Shown here piece by piece: positions 41,763 through 52,950 of a DNA stretch of 64,000 nt. Every line of letters starts with the position of its first letter. Position 1 is the stretch's first letter. Under the pieces are notes generated by a model. That model was not told the DNA's origin and did no database searches. It was given only the letters and a program-made list of their open reading frames with translations. The translations under genes were made by a program, and so were the position numbers. The stretch comes from Alloascoidea africana (Eukaryota > Ascomycota > Alloascoideomycetes > Alloascoideales > Alloascoideaceae), in NCBI GenBank assembly GCA_030581615.1, contig JAKTTT010000008.1, positions 248,001 through 312,000 on the forward strand, read 5' to 3'.

Positions 41763-42689
41763 ATGTCCAGATATAAGCCGATCCTCTCCAACTTTCTTTC
41801 TTCTGCCTCAGATTTTGAAGTCTTTTACTCTATTGTAAACGGTAAACAGTCATCATCCATAACGAATGACTTTATTAGAGCAAAATCAAATCTCTTTATT
41901 TTGGACTCGTCATTCAACCCTCCTCATAATGCACACAAGTCTTTAGTCAAAACTGCGCTCCGGCACTATGGTAAGCCGTATCAGACTTCTGATTCCCGGG
42001 GATTCCAGGTCACATCTGAGAACTCTGCTGTCCTAATGATATTATCTGTGAAAAATGCAGATAAAACGGTCTCTGTTCCTGCCTCCTTCTCCGATCGAAT
42101 GGAGATGATGCAGCTCGCAGCAAAGAGCTTACACCAAGACATTGGAGGCCTGGATATTGTTGTTGGATTAACAGACCACGCAAAGTTTGTCGACAAGTTC
42201 AATGCCCTTGAAAACTGGCGTGGGAAACATTTAAATTCAGAATTCGGCAAGATTCAAGAATCAATAGTAGCAAACTATTTCTTTTTGACTGGTTTCGATA
42301 CTCTTGTTCGGATTCTGGATCAAAAGTACTACCCTGAACCAATATCGACCGCTCTTTCCAGTTTTATTTCAAAGGCACATCTCTTCGCATTAACCCGGAA
42401 TGAGAACGAGTCGGATTTTAAAGCAAAAGAATACATAGATTTGCAAAAAGGTTATGTTGAAGCAATCAGCAAAGGAGAAATCGATGGCATCCCTAGGGAT
42501 TGGGCCTCTAAAATACAGGTTGTTCCTAATTCCAAAGAATCTTTTAACGTTTCATCTTCGGGAGTTCGAAAGCTGTTCAAAGAGCGCCAAGGACTTTTGA
42601 ACGATGAGATTTACGATCAAGCTTTTTCCAGCAAATTGCCCAAAGACGTTTTTGAGTATATAAAAAGAAACAGTTTATATGATAATTGA
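41763..42689 (+). CDS. POF1: Nicotinamide-nucleotide adenylyltransferase-like Pof1
   Basis: NMNAT-like nucleotidyltransferase; in S. cerevisiae Pof1 is tied to ER quality control and NAD metabolism. The frame opens from a TTG at 41691, but the first ATG is at 41763, giving 308 residues (S. cerevisiae about 258). The nucleotide-binding motif is LDSSFNPPHNAH (residues 47-58), a GxFxPxHxxH variant. DIVVGLTDHAKF, YFFLTGFDTLVRILDQKYY and the C-terminal NVSSSGVRKLF (the (I/S)SSTxxR site) complete the fold. It stands 118 bases after FPR2 on the same strand. EMC1-POF1 are also near neighbours in S. cerevisiae. Its 3' end converges on the regulator gene. Confidence 0.9.
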   Translation: MSRYKPILSNFLSSASDFEVFYSIVNGKQSSSITNDFIRAKSNLFILDSSFNPPHNAHKSLVKTALRHYGKPYQTSDSRGFQVTSENSAVLMILSVKNADKTVSVPASFSDRMEMMQLAAKSLHQDIGGLDIVVGLTDHAKFVDKFNALENWRGKHLNSEFGKIQESIVANYFFLTGFDTLVRILDQKYYPEPISTALSSFISKAHLFALTRNENESDFKAKEYIDLQKGYVEAISKGEIDGIPRDWASKIQVVPNSKESFNVSSSGVRKLFKERQGLLNDEIYDQAFSSKLPKDVFEYIKRNSLYDN

Positions 42690-42835
42690 ATGCAAACAAT
42701 TCAGTTTGTTTGAATACAGGACACAATACAAAATACTACACAATTATTACCGCAAAATCTTATAATATAAGTAGTGTATAACCCTTGGTCATTACATTGT
42801 CTTTGTTACTGGTATCAACATAAAAATTCAAAAAC

Positions 42836-45505
42836 TTACTGAAACATTGATGCAAAAAAATCCTCAAACGTGTCAAATTGAGATAAATCGATAGTTGGTA
42901 AAGAATGAGAGTCAAACTCTACCTGTTCCATTGATATTGCTGTACTTTTATCTCTGTTAACCTCTACAAACTCTCCTTTTCCCGGATCTGCATTTTCTTG
43001 GTAAAGCTCTAGTGGCTCTCTGTGTATATTTGTTTCTCTTTGAGTCTGAATCGCCTCTTGTTTCTTGGGCGTCATACTTGCACTTGGCAAAGTACTGGCA
43101 GATCTTGAAATTCCATTGACATGTTCCAGTTTCGGACGATTTGTGTCTTTGCCTCTTGCGAAATTGGGATTCTGATTAGTGTTGACAGCGAATTGATGTT
43201 GATACTGATCTAGAGGAACCGGTCGCATCTGCGTCTCATTAAAACTGTTGTTATTCGGATTATAGTTGCTTCTGTTATTGTGTCCATTCGTACTGTGAAT
43301 AAAATCAGCATGCCGCAAATACAGCCTCTCTATTTGGTCATTTCTGTCATTAACGACATTATTAAACTGTTCCATCAAAGCCTTGATAATCTTGCCAACG
43401 GTATCTGTTGCATCGTTATTCTTCTCTCCAGCGTGGCTTAAAGTCCAGTAAATTCTAGAAATCAAATTCAGATATAGATGAATATTTTCCTCGTCTTCTT
43501 CTTCGTTTATTTTGTCCTTTTCATCTTCGGTTTTGGTATTGGGGTTATAAGATTTCAGCTCAACCGTGTCAACTTTGCTTTTCTTTCTTTTGAAAGATTT
43601 CATCAACTTCGTATTTACAATTTCAAATAGAGATAAAACCGCATAGACAATCTGATTGAGAGAAAACATAGGGGATCCTTGAATTAGAGAGCTAGGCAGC
43701 GCCAAAAATCCTTCCAAAATGGTGATTGCACTAGTTTTTATCTTCTCTTCCAATTTCAAGACTAGGACATCGTCTTCGCTGGAAGTCCGATCCGATATCA
43801 CGGATAGTGAACTTATGGGAGTGTGTGAGTTTTCGGGACTTGATATAGCAGCTGACTTGTGTTTTAAAAGTAAAATTGTGATTAAGCGTTTGCAAATAAC
43901 CAGATAAGACCAATTAAAGGCAAATTGCAATATATGGCCCTCGTCTTGTGCAAACAGATAGGACCACTTTGAATGCCATTCAGAAAGCGGAGCAAAAGAA
44001 ACTGATTTATCAGCTTCCTCAACCATATGTTTCCTCAGATTATGTGAGTCGGTAAGAGTAGAAACGTTGGAATACAACTCCAGTTCGCTCAATTTGATAA
44101 CATCACCAATCTTTGAACCCGGATACTTGACAGCAAGTCTATACAGCGCAAAGTAATCTGTTGTAATCATAACAGGCCGGCTGCTACCCAAAGCATATTG
44201 GAAATGGCAAGCACACATTGAATTGAAAATTCGTAAAATGTACAGGTGATCAGGGTTAAAGATTTCATTGTTGACAGATTCGTTGATCTTTACAAAGCTG
44301 AAAGAAAGCATCAACTGCTTGATTCCGATTCCAGTCAAAAGCCATGGATCAAATTGTGTCTGCTTTGGTTTTCTAGCCCCGTTGTAGAGTGAAAGATAGA
44401 GAATAGCTTCGACATCATGATCTGTAAGTCTTGTTGTTATCACGCTAACCCCTAGAATGTTTGTGATCATTCGGAATAAGTCCCTCTGTTCCACATTATA
44501 CTTATAATTCTCATCAAAATTCGTAGCTAATAATGAATAAACACAGGATATAAACGGATGAGCTCGAACATATGTTTCATCAATCTCTTTTATGCCTCCG
44601 GGTATGATCCAAAAATGAGATGTTCGTAAAAAAGCTTTTGATAGTTTGAATACCAGCTGTTTGTTCTGCTCAAACCACTGAATGAATTCTTCACATGCTA
44701 TTGTTAAGGGTTCATATGGATCCACTCTCTTGAAAAGATCATAGTCTAGTTGATTTATGATCGATAAAGGCGATATTTCTGAATAGAGATCTAGAAAGTT
44801 CCCAGGTCCTAAATCTGAAAAAATGGGCCTCCTAATAGTGCATCCCGAATTTGGAGACAAAGCTGAAGCGGTGCGTGTATTTTGAACACCAATTCCTGTT
44901 CGAAACCTGGTACCTCTTGTCATGATATTTGTAGAGTGAGCTTCTTCGGATTGGTCGCTGGGAGATACAGAATTGCTCTCTGGGGAATAAGTATTAAGCG
45001 GAGAAACGTTATCCGTATCTGCAATAGATGTATTAGGCTGGATCCCTTCCCAAGTACTTCTTTCTTTTTGCTGAGATTGAGTTCTTGGAAGTATAGCACC
45101 AACAAGTTGCTTCATTTCTTGCTTGATCTCATTTATGCTGTTTTCCATCAATTCCAACCTCCTTGCCAAAATTCCACTAGCCGTATCGCTGGCCTGGGAG
45201 TTTCCAGGAGCTGCAGTTTGCTCGACTCCGGCCGATAAATCAGGCTGACTTATCTTGACACTTAAAGGTCTTTCCGCCGATAGCGAACACTCTAAACGAA
45301 GAACGTTGCATCGGTGACATTTATGATGTAGGTCGTCCCAATCACACCGCGTCTTCAGTTTTCGACAAGTCGCACAGGACAAAGCTCGTCGCTTCTTCTT
45401 TGGCTTGGAACTGGTACTTGATGATTCTCTTTTCCTAGTTGAAGTTGACATTATTTCTGTCTTTGAATGTGGAGAAGCTGCAGTGGTATCACTCGCATTC
45501 GTCAT
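42836..45505 (-). CDS. URC2: Zn2Cys6 transcription factor, URC2 by position
   Basis: An 889-residue fungal zinc-cluster regulator; ATG at 45505. The DNA-binding domain has C44, C47, C54, C63, C66 and C73 with spacing CX2CX6CX8CX2CX6C (CATCRKLKTRC, then KCHRCNVLRLEC), preceded by a lysine/arginine nuclear localisation stretch (KPKKKRR). The middle homology region carries FIQWFEQNKQLVFKLSKAFL and AHPFISCVYSLLATNF. An acidic stretch (DEEDEENIHLYL-like, near residue 665) and an acidic C-terminus (IDLSQFDTFEDFFASMFQ), an activation-domain-like end, follow. Sequence alone does not tell me the target genes. The position between FPR2 (plus) and SPS1 (minus) matches YDR520C, the uracil-catabolism regulator URC2, in order and orientation. 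The name rests on synteny. Confidence 0.75.
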   Translation of the reverse strand: MTNASDTTAASPHSKTEIMSTSTRKRESSSTSSKPKKKRRALSCATCRKLKTRCDWDDLHHKCHRCNVLRLECSLSAERPLSVKISQPDLSAGVEQTAAPGNSQASDTASGILARRLELMENSINEIKQEMKQLVGAILPRTQSQQKERSTWEGIQPNTSIADTDNVSPLNTYSPESNSVSPSDQSEEAHSTNIMTRGTRFRTGIGVQNTRTASALSPNSGCTIRRPIFSDLGPGNFLDLYSEISPLSIINQLDYDLFKRVDPYEPLTIACEEFIQWFEQNKQLVFKLSKAFLRTSHFWIIPGGIKEIDETYVRAHPFISCVYSLLATNFDENYKYNVEQRDLFRMITNILGVSVITTRLTDHDVEAILYLSLYNGARKPKQTQFDPWLLTGIGIKQLMLSFSFVKINESVNNEIFNPDHLYILRIFNSMCACHFQYALGSSRPVMITTDYFALYRLAVKYPGSKIGDVIKLSELELYSNVSTLTDSHNLRKHMVEEADKSVSFAPLSEWHSKWSYLFAQDEGHILQFAFNWSYLVICKRLITILLLKHKSAAISSPENSHTPISSLSVISDRTSSEDDVLVLKLEEKIKTSAITILEGFLALPSSLIQGSPMFSLNQIVYAVLSLFEIVNTKLMKSFKRKKSKVDTVELKSYNPNTKTEDEKDKINEEEDEENIHLYLNLISRIYWTLSHAGEKNNDATDTVGKIIKALMEQFNNVVNDRNDQIERLYLRHADFIHSTNGHNNRSNYNPNNNSFNETQMRPVPLDQYQHQFAVNTNQNPNFARGKDTNRPKLEHVNGISRSASTLPSASMTPKKQEAIQTQRETNIHREPLELYQENADPGKGEFVEVNRDKSTAISMEQVEFDSHSLPTIDLSQFDTFEDFFASMFQ

Positions 45506-45952
45506 ATCGGTTGCTCCGCCTCTTTGACTCAGATACGCTTGCGCTACCGTTGATATCTACCAGTTTTGAAGTAACTGCACTCGGGATATACGGGGTGTTG
45601 AGCCGAGTATGCTGTTCTGTTTAAATTCTCAAGATCCTGACCCAAATGCTCAGTTATTAGTTAGCGGACAACAGGTCAGTGATAGCGCATGCATGCACTA
45701 CTGGCATCACGTGAGAAGGAGAGGAAACCCAAAAAGGAAATGGGGTGTATGGGTGGTTTGAAGATGAATGTGTGAAAGGAGACTTCAAATTAAGAGGCAA
45801 TGACTACGAAAAGCACACTTGTTTGATCACGGTTGGTTTTAAAACTGTAAAGTGTTTAATTGTAATACTTAGTCATCATGTTTATATTTTGAGATTCCAG
45901 GAAGAGTTTGTTGATGGCAAAATTCGGTCAATTAAACACAATTTATGGATGA
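45506..45952. other. Spacer between URC2 start and SPS1 stop
   Basis: 447 bases with the URC2 promoter. It includes ATCACGTGA at about 45706-45714. SPS2, present here on S. cerevisiae chr IV, is absent. Confidence 0.45.
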
Positions 45953-47616
45953 TTATTTTGCCTTTTTGACTTTGATCACTGCTGATGCCAATTCGTTTAC
46001 AATAGATTCTGATATTCCTGGATATCGTTTCTCACATTCAACAACAGCACGTATTAATTCCATAACGGATTCCCTCTCTTCAGGAGTTGAGGCATTCTTC
46101 CTAACCTTTTTTAAGCAATAGATTAGGACAAGCGCTTTGTTCATATTCTGGCGGTTAGTTCCTGTGCTCTCTTTTTGTGCTTTTTCTACTCCTTTTCTGG
46201 TGGAATTGGTTTGCCTCAAGCTTTTCTGTGTTCTGTTCGCCGGAGCTAACTTCAATTTGAAGTTTTGAGCGTTTGCAGATTCTAGAGCACCCAAAGTTGG
46301 TTTTATACAACGAGGGGATCTCTTGAAAACCATAGATATCTTATTTTGTAAATTCGATCGAGACCAATATTTACGTTTAGCCAAGGAAGCTTGGGTTTCT
46401 TTTGGTTCAGGTTGAGGAGTTGAGGGCTTCTCGACTTTTGGTGTAAGTGATTCATGAGAGACGTCTGCTTTATTGTCGATGTTATTGTATGTAAAATTCC
46501 AGACCATATCTTCCTCGTTAATAGTTGAGCTATCGTTATTGCTTGCGAGAAGATCTGGATGCTTAGGGAGAGGAGGCATCTGGCCTGTATAAATTTTCCA
46601 GTTGTCTTTTTCTTTTATCAGAGGCTCTAGGTTTACTCTTTTCTTGATACTTTTAACAAACTTTAAGCCCAGAAGCCGAGTTGCCGTAGGTCGTTTGTTC
46701 GGGTCCTTGATTAGGCAAAATCCAACAAAGCTTTGACAGTTCTTGCTGAAATTGTCTCCTTCTAGAGTAGGAGGTGGTCTTGTTGGTATTAGAACCAGAG
46801 CTCGCATCGGATCTTCATCAACGCACGGAGGAAAGCCAGTCAACAACTCAATAGCAGTGATTCCCAATGACCAGATGTCTGCTTTTTCGTTATAGCCATT
46901 CGCTCTTGTAATCACTTCAGGAGCCATCCAATACGGAGTTCCCACAAAAGTCTTCATCTCTGGTATTGTAGCAGTCATCTCCCCACTAACTCCAAAATCG
47001 CTTAGTTTCACATGTCCTTTAGGCGTCAATAATATATTGGCTGCTTTAATATCTCTGTGAACTTTTTTCTCTGAATGAAGGTACTGCAAGCCTTTAAGTG
47101 TTTCTCTCATGATATAAGCAACGTGGTCTTCTTTCAGAGTGCCATGGCATTTTAACTACAAAGCATGCGATTTAGCAGTGGATCAGCTTAGTTGTTACAC
47201 AAACAATAAGTGCGTACCAGATCAGCACAGGAGCCGCCGCCACAATACTCCATAACAACCCACATGTAGGTATCTTTCATATACGTTCCAATATAACTTT
47301 TGCAAGGCTAGTGGGTTAATCTATATTCTTGTACCCGCTCATACTAAAAACGTACCTTGTAATGTAGGTTGACCTTAGTTGTCTCAGAAAGTTGATTTCC
47401 CGAACTATTACAGAGACGTCATCGGTTGTATCTTCTAGATTGATCACCTTTATAGCCACTACTTCATTGGTTTTCTTATCATAACTGTATTCAAACTGTT
47501 AACGAGAGGTCAAGGCGCTATAAAGATTGACCTTCTTACGCTTTGTAAACATCTCCAAAGTTCCCGCTTCCAACACATTTCTCAATTGTGTATAGTGCGC
47601 TTGGATCGACCTTCAT
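45953..47616 (-). CDS. SPS1: Ste20-type (GCK-III) protein kinase Sps1, four exons
   Basis: Serine/threonine kinase; in S. cerevisiae Sps1 directs spore-wall and prospore membrane steps. Exons on the minus strand: 47616-47540, 47484-47356, 47296-47218 and 47155-45953; 495 residues (S. cerevisiae 490). Introns are 55, 59 and 62 bases with TTAAC or CTAA-type branch sequences. The kinase domain is complete: glycine loop GSGNFG (16-21), K38 in VAIKV, MEYCGGGSCADLL, HRD (128-130), DFG (148-150) and GTPYWMAPEV, with DFGVSGEMTATIPEMKTFVG typical of GCK-III. A basic C-terminal tail follows. Without splicing, only the fragment from Met 111 is seen. Intron 2 must end in AAG. Confidence 0.92.
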
Positions 47617-48194
47617 TCTTGATTATATATGTATTGTTTTTGAATCGCCTCTATTAGCGATATTGCTGCAATTGTATTTGGGAAGCGTTTGTAGATTGGA
47701 TGAGTTGGGCAAAGGAAGAGAGAATATTAATGAGAAATCAAATACAGCCAACAAGTGGCGCTAAATCTCAGGATGTTTGATCAAAGCGTCTCATAGATAT
47801 ACATCATCATCCTTTCCACTAAAATGATTGTACTAAAACATGGCCAGCTACCGAAAAAATTTGAACATTAAATCTGATCACAAATAGAAAGAAAGACAAT
47901 AGCGTCCAAAAAAAAGCCATGTAAATACTTTGCATTAAAATGGAATAAAAAAACTCATATCGTGAGAACAGAAAACTTGAAGAAAAAAAACATAATGGGT
48001 TGGGCTATTCTAACAAAAGCATAGCAAAGAAACCATAATTCAACAAATAACAAGGTGCTGTGTCAAGTCCGTTTAAAGTCTGTGGGAACAATAGATGGAT
48101 AAGGATAAAAAAATGCTGAAGTTTTAACTAAAAAGGACGTGAAAGAATGGAAACACAGGGGGATTTTAATTCACAGCAGAATTGCTCATTCAAA
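47617..48194. other. Spacer, SPS1 promoter and ArfGAP 3' region
   Basis: 578 AT-rich bases with A-tracts (47900-48000). I see nothing else. Confidence 0.5.
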
Positions 48195-51100
48195 TCAGTT
48201 CAATGCCCTGTAAGAGTGCCTCTTTTTCGATTGACTGGTTGTCCTTCCAGATGAAGATGGAGCCAAATCCTTACTACCACTATTGTGATTGTCATTGCCA
48301 CTGTTATTACCTCCAGTCGTTGAGCTTGGTTCTAGCAACATCGATCTGTAACGATAACGATCCGCATCTGCCGCCTTTTTGATTCCACCTTGACTCTCAA
48401 TAGCGTTTCGGGACTTTGAGCTATTACTCTCTGATGTGTCGATTGGTGGGGGCGGTGGCGGATGGGATGGAGGAATTGGCAGTATTTTAGTATCGATAGA
48501 TGGTGCTTGCTTGGCTTTATCAGCATCTGTCACTGGAGGGGAAGGAATCGATGGCGTTTTAGAATGAGAGGAAAGCTGTCGTTGAATAGATCTCTCAAAG
48601 TTTTCATTTCCTAGAAGACCATCAGCTCTATCATTCTTCAACTTCCAGTACAAAAGAGCCGCCTCTGGGAGGTCTATATTCGCCACCGTCCCATCTTCTC
48701 CATTGATGAGCTCTTCTTTCACATTTGCACCATTTAAAATTAGCAGTTCGACAATTGGGAAGATAAAGTCATGATGTTCAGCTTCGCATCTCTTGGATTC
48801 TTCATGAATCGCACACTGAAGTAAAGAAATAGCAAGCTTGCCAGGTCTGGAAACCTTTTGCTTTATGTCTGCTCCTGATGCCAAACTGTGTATAATTCCA
48901 TAAATGTCACCGGATGTAATACCTCGTAACAAATCCATACTTGGATCAGGTAATGGAGCAACAAACTTCTTTTGAACATATTTTTCAGAGACATAAATTG
49001 AGCGCTCCTCGGATGTGCTTCTAGGACTTAACTTGGCTCTTGTTAATTTTGCTTCATAAATGTCATTCAATTTCTTATTTGAAACATGGTCCAAAAGCAT
49101 GACAACTTCCGGATTAAAACTCTTCACATCAAGCATTAAGGATCGTATTTTTGAAATGTGTGTGCCCAATGAACGGTGAGGTCCACTGCATTCAATACAG
49201 AAAACTCCAAGAAGATTCAAAGATATCCATTCAACACCTTTAGGAGAGCCACAATCTGCACAGGCAGAGTTACTTGGATCGGCAATACGAACTCGCTGCA
49301 AGTATTGTGAAACAGAATTGACACTTGGCGATTGGAAAGTAGGAGAATGGGGTGTATAGGGAGCTCCACCACCAGAATGAGCGGCTAGTGATGTTGATAT
49401 CTTGGGAGGTTGTCTGTTATTCCCCTTATTCAAATCAACTTTAGAAGGTTGAATATATTTTCTAGGAGTTGCTTTGCGAGAGCTTGATACAACCCGCTTG
49501 AGACCGGCTGCGCTCCTAAACCCACTATCACTCTTATCGAAAATTGCCTGAATGCTGTGACCTCCAGTGTTATGTGCTTTATCAGGTCTCTGAGTTTCGA
49601 CTGGGACAGTGCTTTCTTGGACATTGACATCGCCCAAACTCGTAGAAATTGCATTTGAAATTACTTGTATCCAGTCGTTCAAATCAGGTTCGCTCATTGC
49701 CTGGAAAACGCGTTTAAAAGTAGGCGTTACCACTTCAAAACAAAACCTCCTTTCTGAGTTTCTGGCCTCTCTAACCAAAGCCATGTTCAGCTGAATTGGT
49801 TCGTTATGCAGTTCCATAGTCCCCTGTTTCCAATTGCTATACTCACAGAGTTTTCCATCTGCAACAACGACCCAATACTTATGCCATCCTATCTTGTTCA
49901 ACGTTAGAGGATCATTGATTCCACCTGGTTTTGACATGGCCCATAATAAACCTTCCTTTCTGTGTTCTCCGTTGGTAGATGAACTTGGAAGATGGTGGGC
50001 TTCATTGACGGAAGCAAATGGATGAAGAAACTCTGTACCAATGATTGTGATTCTTCGCTTATCGTCATCCGTTTTAGTATTGCTCGTTGTCAGCTGGCCA
50101 TGGCTTTGTGCATTCTCAGCACTGGACCCATCACGGTGGAAATTGGTGTCTGATTGAACGTCTTCTCCAACAATGGTATCAATTTCGGCCACTGTTGTTG
50201 ATCGTTCAAGGGCTCGTCGCTTAATTTCACGTTCTGTTCTGACCTTGTTCCAATTTTTGGTTTCGGTTCTAATAGACGTGAAAACGCCATTCAGCTTGCC
50301 CTCGTCCAATTTCAACTGGTTCCCAAGCCGCGTAAACTTGTCCAATCTACTTTTCGCATATTTTGAGCAATTATAAACAACATTGTCAACTTTCCGACCC
50401 TCTGTGATATCAGTCATGAATGCCAGGTAATCGAATCGAATAAGTTCAAATGCTTTTTTCTTCTCAAAATATTTCACGTCAAGAGACTTTTTCCGTATGT
50501 TGCTATTGTTTATGTTGGAAGCAGGATTTGATCCTGATCCAGAGGCCACTGATAAAGACTGCATCGCTAAAGAATGATTGTCAAGATCAAAGCCCTCTCC
50601 ACTCTTGGATAGATATCTGCCAACCCATCCATAGAATTCTCTTGAGGCCTCTTCAAAATCTTTCCTATGCTGTTCCATAGCCTTTATATCTGAATAATAT
50701 AATCGCTTGAAAGGCTCCACAAGGTATTCGTAAAGATCTCTAGCATCCGATTCTGTGAGTTTAACAAGGGCTGATTCATAAGTATTGAAAAATTCTTTCA
50801 CAATATTTGAAAGTATAGGTATTCCCTCAGAGGTGGCTAATTCATTAAGCGCAACAAGTAGTTCACGATGAAGTCGGGCAACCTCCATGGTTTGTTCATG
50901 TAATGCGGCACTCTTTTTCAGAACCTTCTTGATAAAAGGTTTCATGGTGTTTGCTCTTCTGTCCAAAGCGGAAACAGTTGCTCTAAACACTGGACCATCC
51001 GTTAAGCTGTCGGTCTGTTTGATTTTGGAAGTTGTTGTTTCCGTGTTTGTGGACTCGTCCGTCTCCACTGGCGTTGTAGTCATCATTGGAGAAGCAATAG

Positions 51101-51913
51101 GTAGTTTCTCGGCTGCGGGTCGAATCCCTGATTCAGGATCAGAGGAGGAAATATCCTGAACCCAGAATGAAAATTTGGAAATCATTTCGAGTCTATGCTC
51201 CCTTTTATCGTATTCTGCAAAACAACAAGTATTCAACCAACCTCCATGCTTATCTTTGACTTGAGACTTGCTTTGCCATTCCCAGAGCCAGGAAAACTCT
51301 ACTCGATTGCCGGCTTCGTTAAACAGCACATTTGATATTGAATCGTTTATCTCTTTATTACTAAATTGCAGTTCATTTGTTTTTCCATTTTTAGCATAAC
51401 TGATGTCTCCAAGCAAGGAAACACTACTTTCCTTTTGGAGATTTGGATTATGAAACAGTTCGTTGTTGACAAAGTTTGTTAGGCTTGAAGGTGAATTCTT
51501 ATCGACAAAAGTCAATCCTGTTATCAGTTGCTGTGTAGAGTCGTTTATTTCAATCGAAATTCGAAACTTGAAATATAGAGAGGAGAGCTTTGATGGGATT
51601 TTGAGTAGCACAGGTCCATTCCGTTCTGCTGGATTCTAGTAGGAAAAACGTACAGTCAGAAACTCTTTCTTGTAAGTGATAATCATCTAGAATGGATTTT
51701 GATACATACTTGAACAAACTCTACCAGTGTACTGTCATCTTTACCCTGTACCTCAATTACCTTTTCCTCATCATCAAAAGTGAGAGACAACAACTTCTTG
51801 CCAAGGAGATATTGAACGTGATCCTCGTATATATCGCAGGTAGCCACTTTGAATTTATCATCTCTCATAAATACTCCAGATACACTGGTTTGCTTACTGC
51901 TAACTGAACCCAT
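48195..51913 (-). CDS. AGE1: BAR-PH-ArfGAP protein, AGE1 by position, with N-myristoylation signal
   Basis: Arf GTPase-activating protein of 1214 residues. Exon 1 (51710-51913) codes 68 residues beginning MGSVSSKQ, a Gly2/Ser6 N-myristoylation pattern. A 74-base intron (GTATGT...CTAG) leads in phase 0 to exon 2 (51635-48195). Domains: a novel N-terminal region to about 280; a BAR-like helical region (about 285-550; MKPFIKKVLKKSAALHEQ); PH (about 625-735; KEGLLW... HKYWVVVADGKLCEY, DLNDWIQVISNAI); ArfGAP zinc finger (about 855-965; CADC, then CIECSGPHRSLGTHISKIRS, with the catalytic Arg in PHRSLG); an ankyrin-like stretch; and a proline-rich tail with PPPPPP. The zinc-finger gap is CX2CX17CX2C, one residue longer than usual. 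S. cerevisiae Age1 (about 480 residues) holds this syntenic place but is far shorter. Confidence 0.9.
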
Positions 51914-52667
51914 ATTAGATTTGTTGCAAGATTTTTTAAGAACAGTTTGTTCTTTTGCTTGGGATACAGTTGGGAGAGGGGGGTATTAATTATTACTATT
52001 AAGGAGCTGCTCCAAAACAGACAAAAAAGCAAAAATCAACAGAGTCCAAACCAACAAAAAGAAGAGAAGAGCGGGAGGAGTATTAAAAGGAAATTGAATG
52101 TACAGTTAGTGGGAGAGACTGTTGTTGTACTCAGAAGCTGATGTTGTTGTGGGAGAATCGACAGGTCAAGGGGATATCTAGATTAATGGGTGGAAGGCGG
52201 GTGGCGTCTCTCAGACTCACCATCATCCATCCATTGTTTAGGAGAAGTGATTCAGAATTTGGGATCTGGAAACAACCACCAACTTTCAGCAGGGGAGAGG
52301 CACTGACTGGGGGTCCAAGATTCCTAGTAGTAGTGAAGTGTCGCTAGAGTACGAATTTTTTTTGTATCGTGATTGATTGGAATTTCTGTCAGGACGATAC
52401 TGAAGACTGTGAAGACCATTACATTTAAGAAGCAATGGTCTGAGATGGATAGAAGTGGTTCAGGGTTCACCAAGCTTTACTACATGTCTACAAGATGATT
52501 AAATAGATGATTCGGAATCAAAGATTCTGAAGATTAAAAATTAGATTTTAAGACTCTATTGCAAACAGTATTTTTCCAAAAAATATAAACGCCCAATTTT
52601 TCTTATCCAAAAATCAACAGAAATACACCCATTTTAGCAAACTAATGATTGTTATTGATTTATAACT
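51914..52667. other. Intergenic, ArfGAP promoter and GPI-protein 3' region
   Basis: 754 bases. G-rich, A-poor sequence at 51970-52330 looks like a promoter. Two plus frames (51947-52141, 52141-52347) are unconvincing. Confidence 0.45.
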
Positions 52668-52950
52668 TTAGATAAATAGGGCAAGAGCACCAGCCATGGC
52701 AGCACCGACCATGCCGGGGGCCACGTAAGAGTTAGCAGCTCCGTTTTCTGTCTGCGTGGTAGATCCGTTTGTGTGGTTTGTGTGGTTACCTCTAAATCAT
52801 TTTATTCGTGTTAGTAATGTTACGAATGCCTGTCTATTTACCAGAAGATCAAGTCATTTTTTGTGGAACATACCCATGAGTAGTGGAGTTTCCAGCGGCA
52901 GAGACTGCGGAAATGGCAGCGAGCGCGACAATAACAGACTTGAATTGCAT
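52668..52950 (-). CDS. Small GPI-anchored cell-wall protein, two exons (YDR524C-B / YCL048W-A place)
   Basis: A 66-residue secreted protein that only appears after splicing: exon 1 52950-52874 and exon 2 52791-52668, joined over an 82-base intron (GTATGT...TTTAG). Residues 1-18 are a signal peptide (MQFKSVIVALAAISAVSA). The short mature part is AGNSTTHGGNHTNHTNGSTT-like, with four N-glycosylation sequons, followed by a small-residue omega region (NGAANS) and a hydrophobic tail (MVGAAMAGALALFI). This is a GPI-anchor layout like Ccw12-type proteins in miniature. Neither exon is visible as a long frame. Position and strand match S. cerevisiae YDR524C-B, between AGE1 and SNA2, whose paralogue is YCL048W-A. 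A TATA-like TATAAATA lies upstream at about 53042. Confidence 0.85.
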
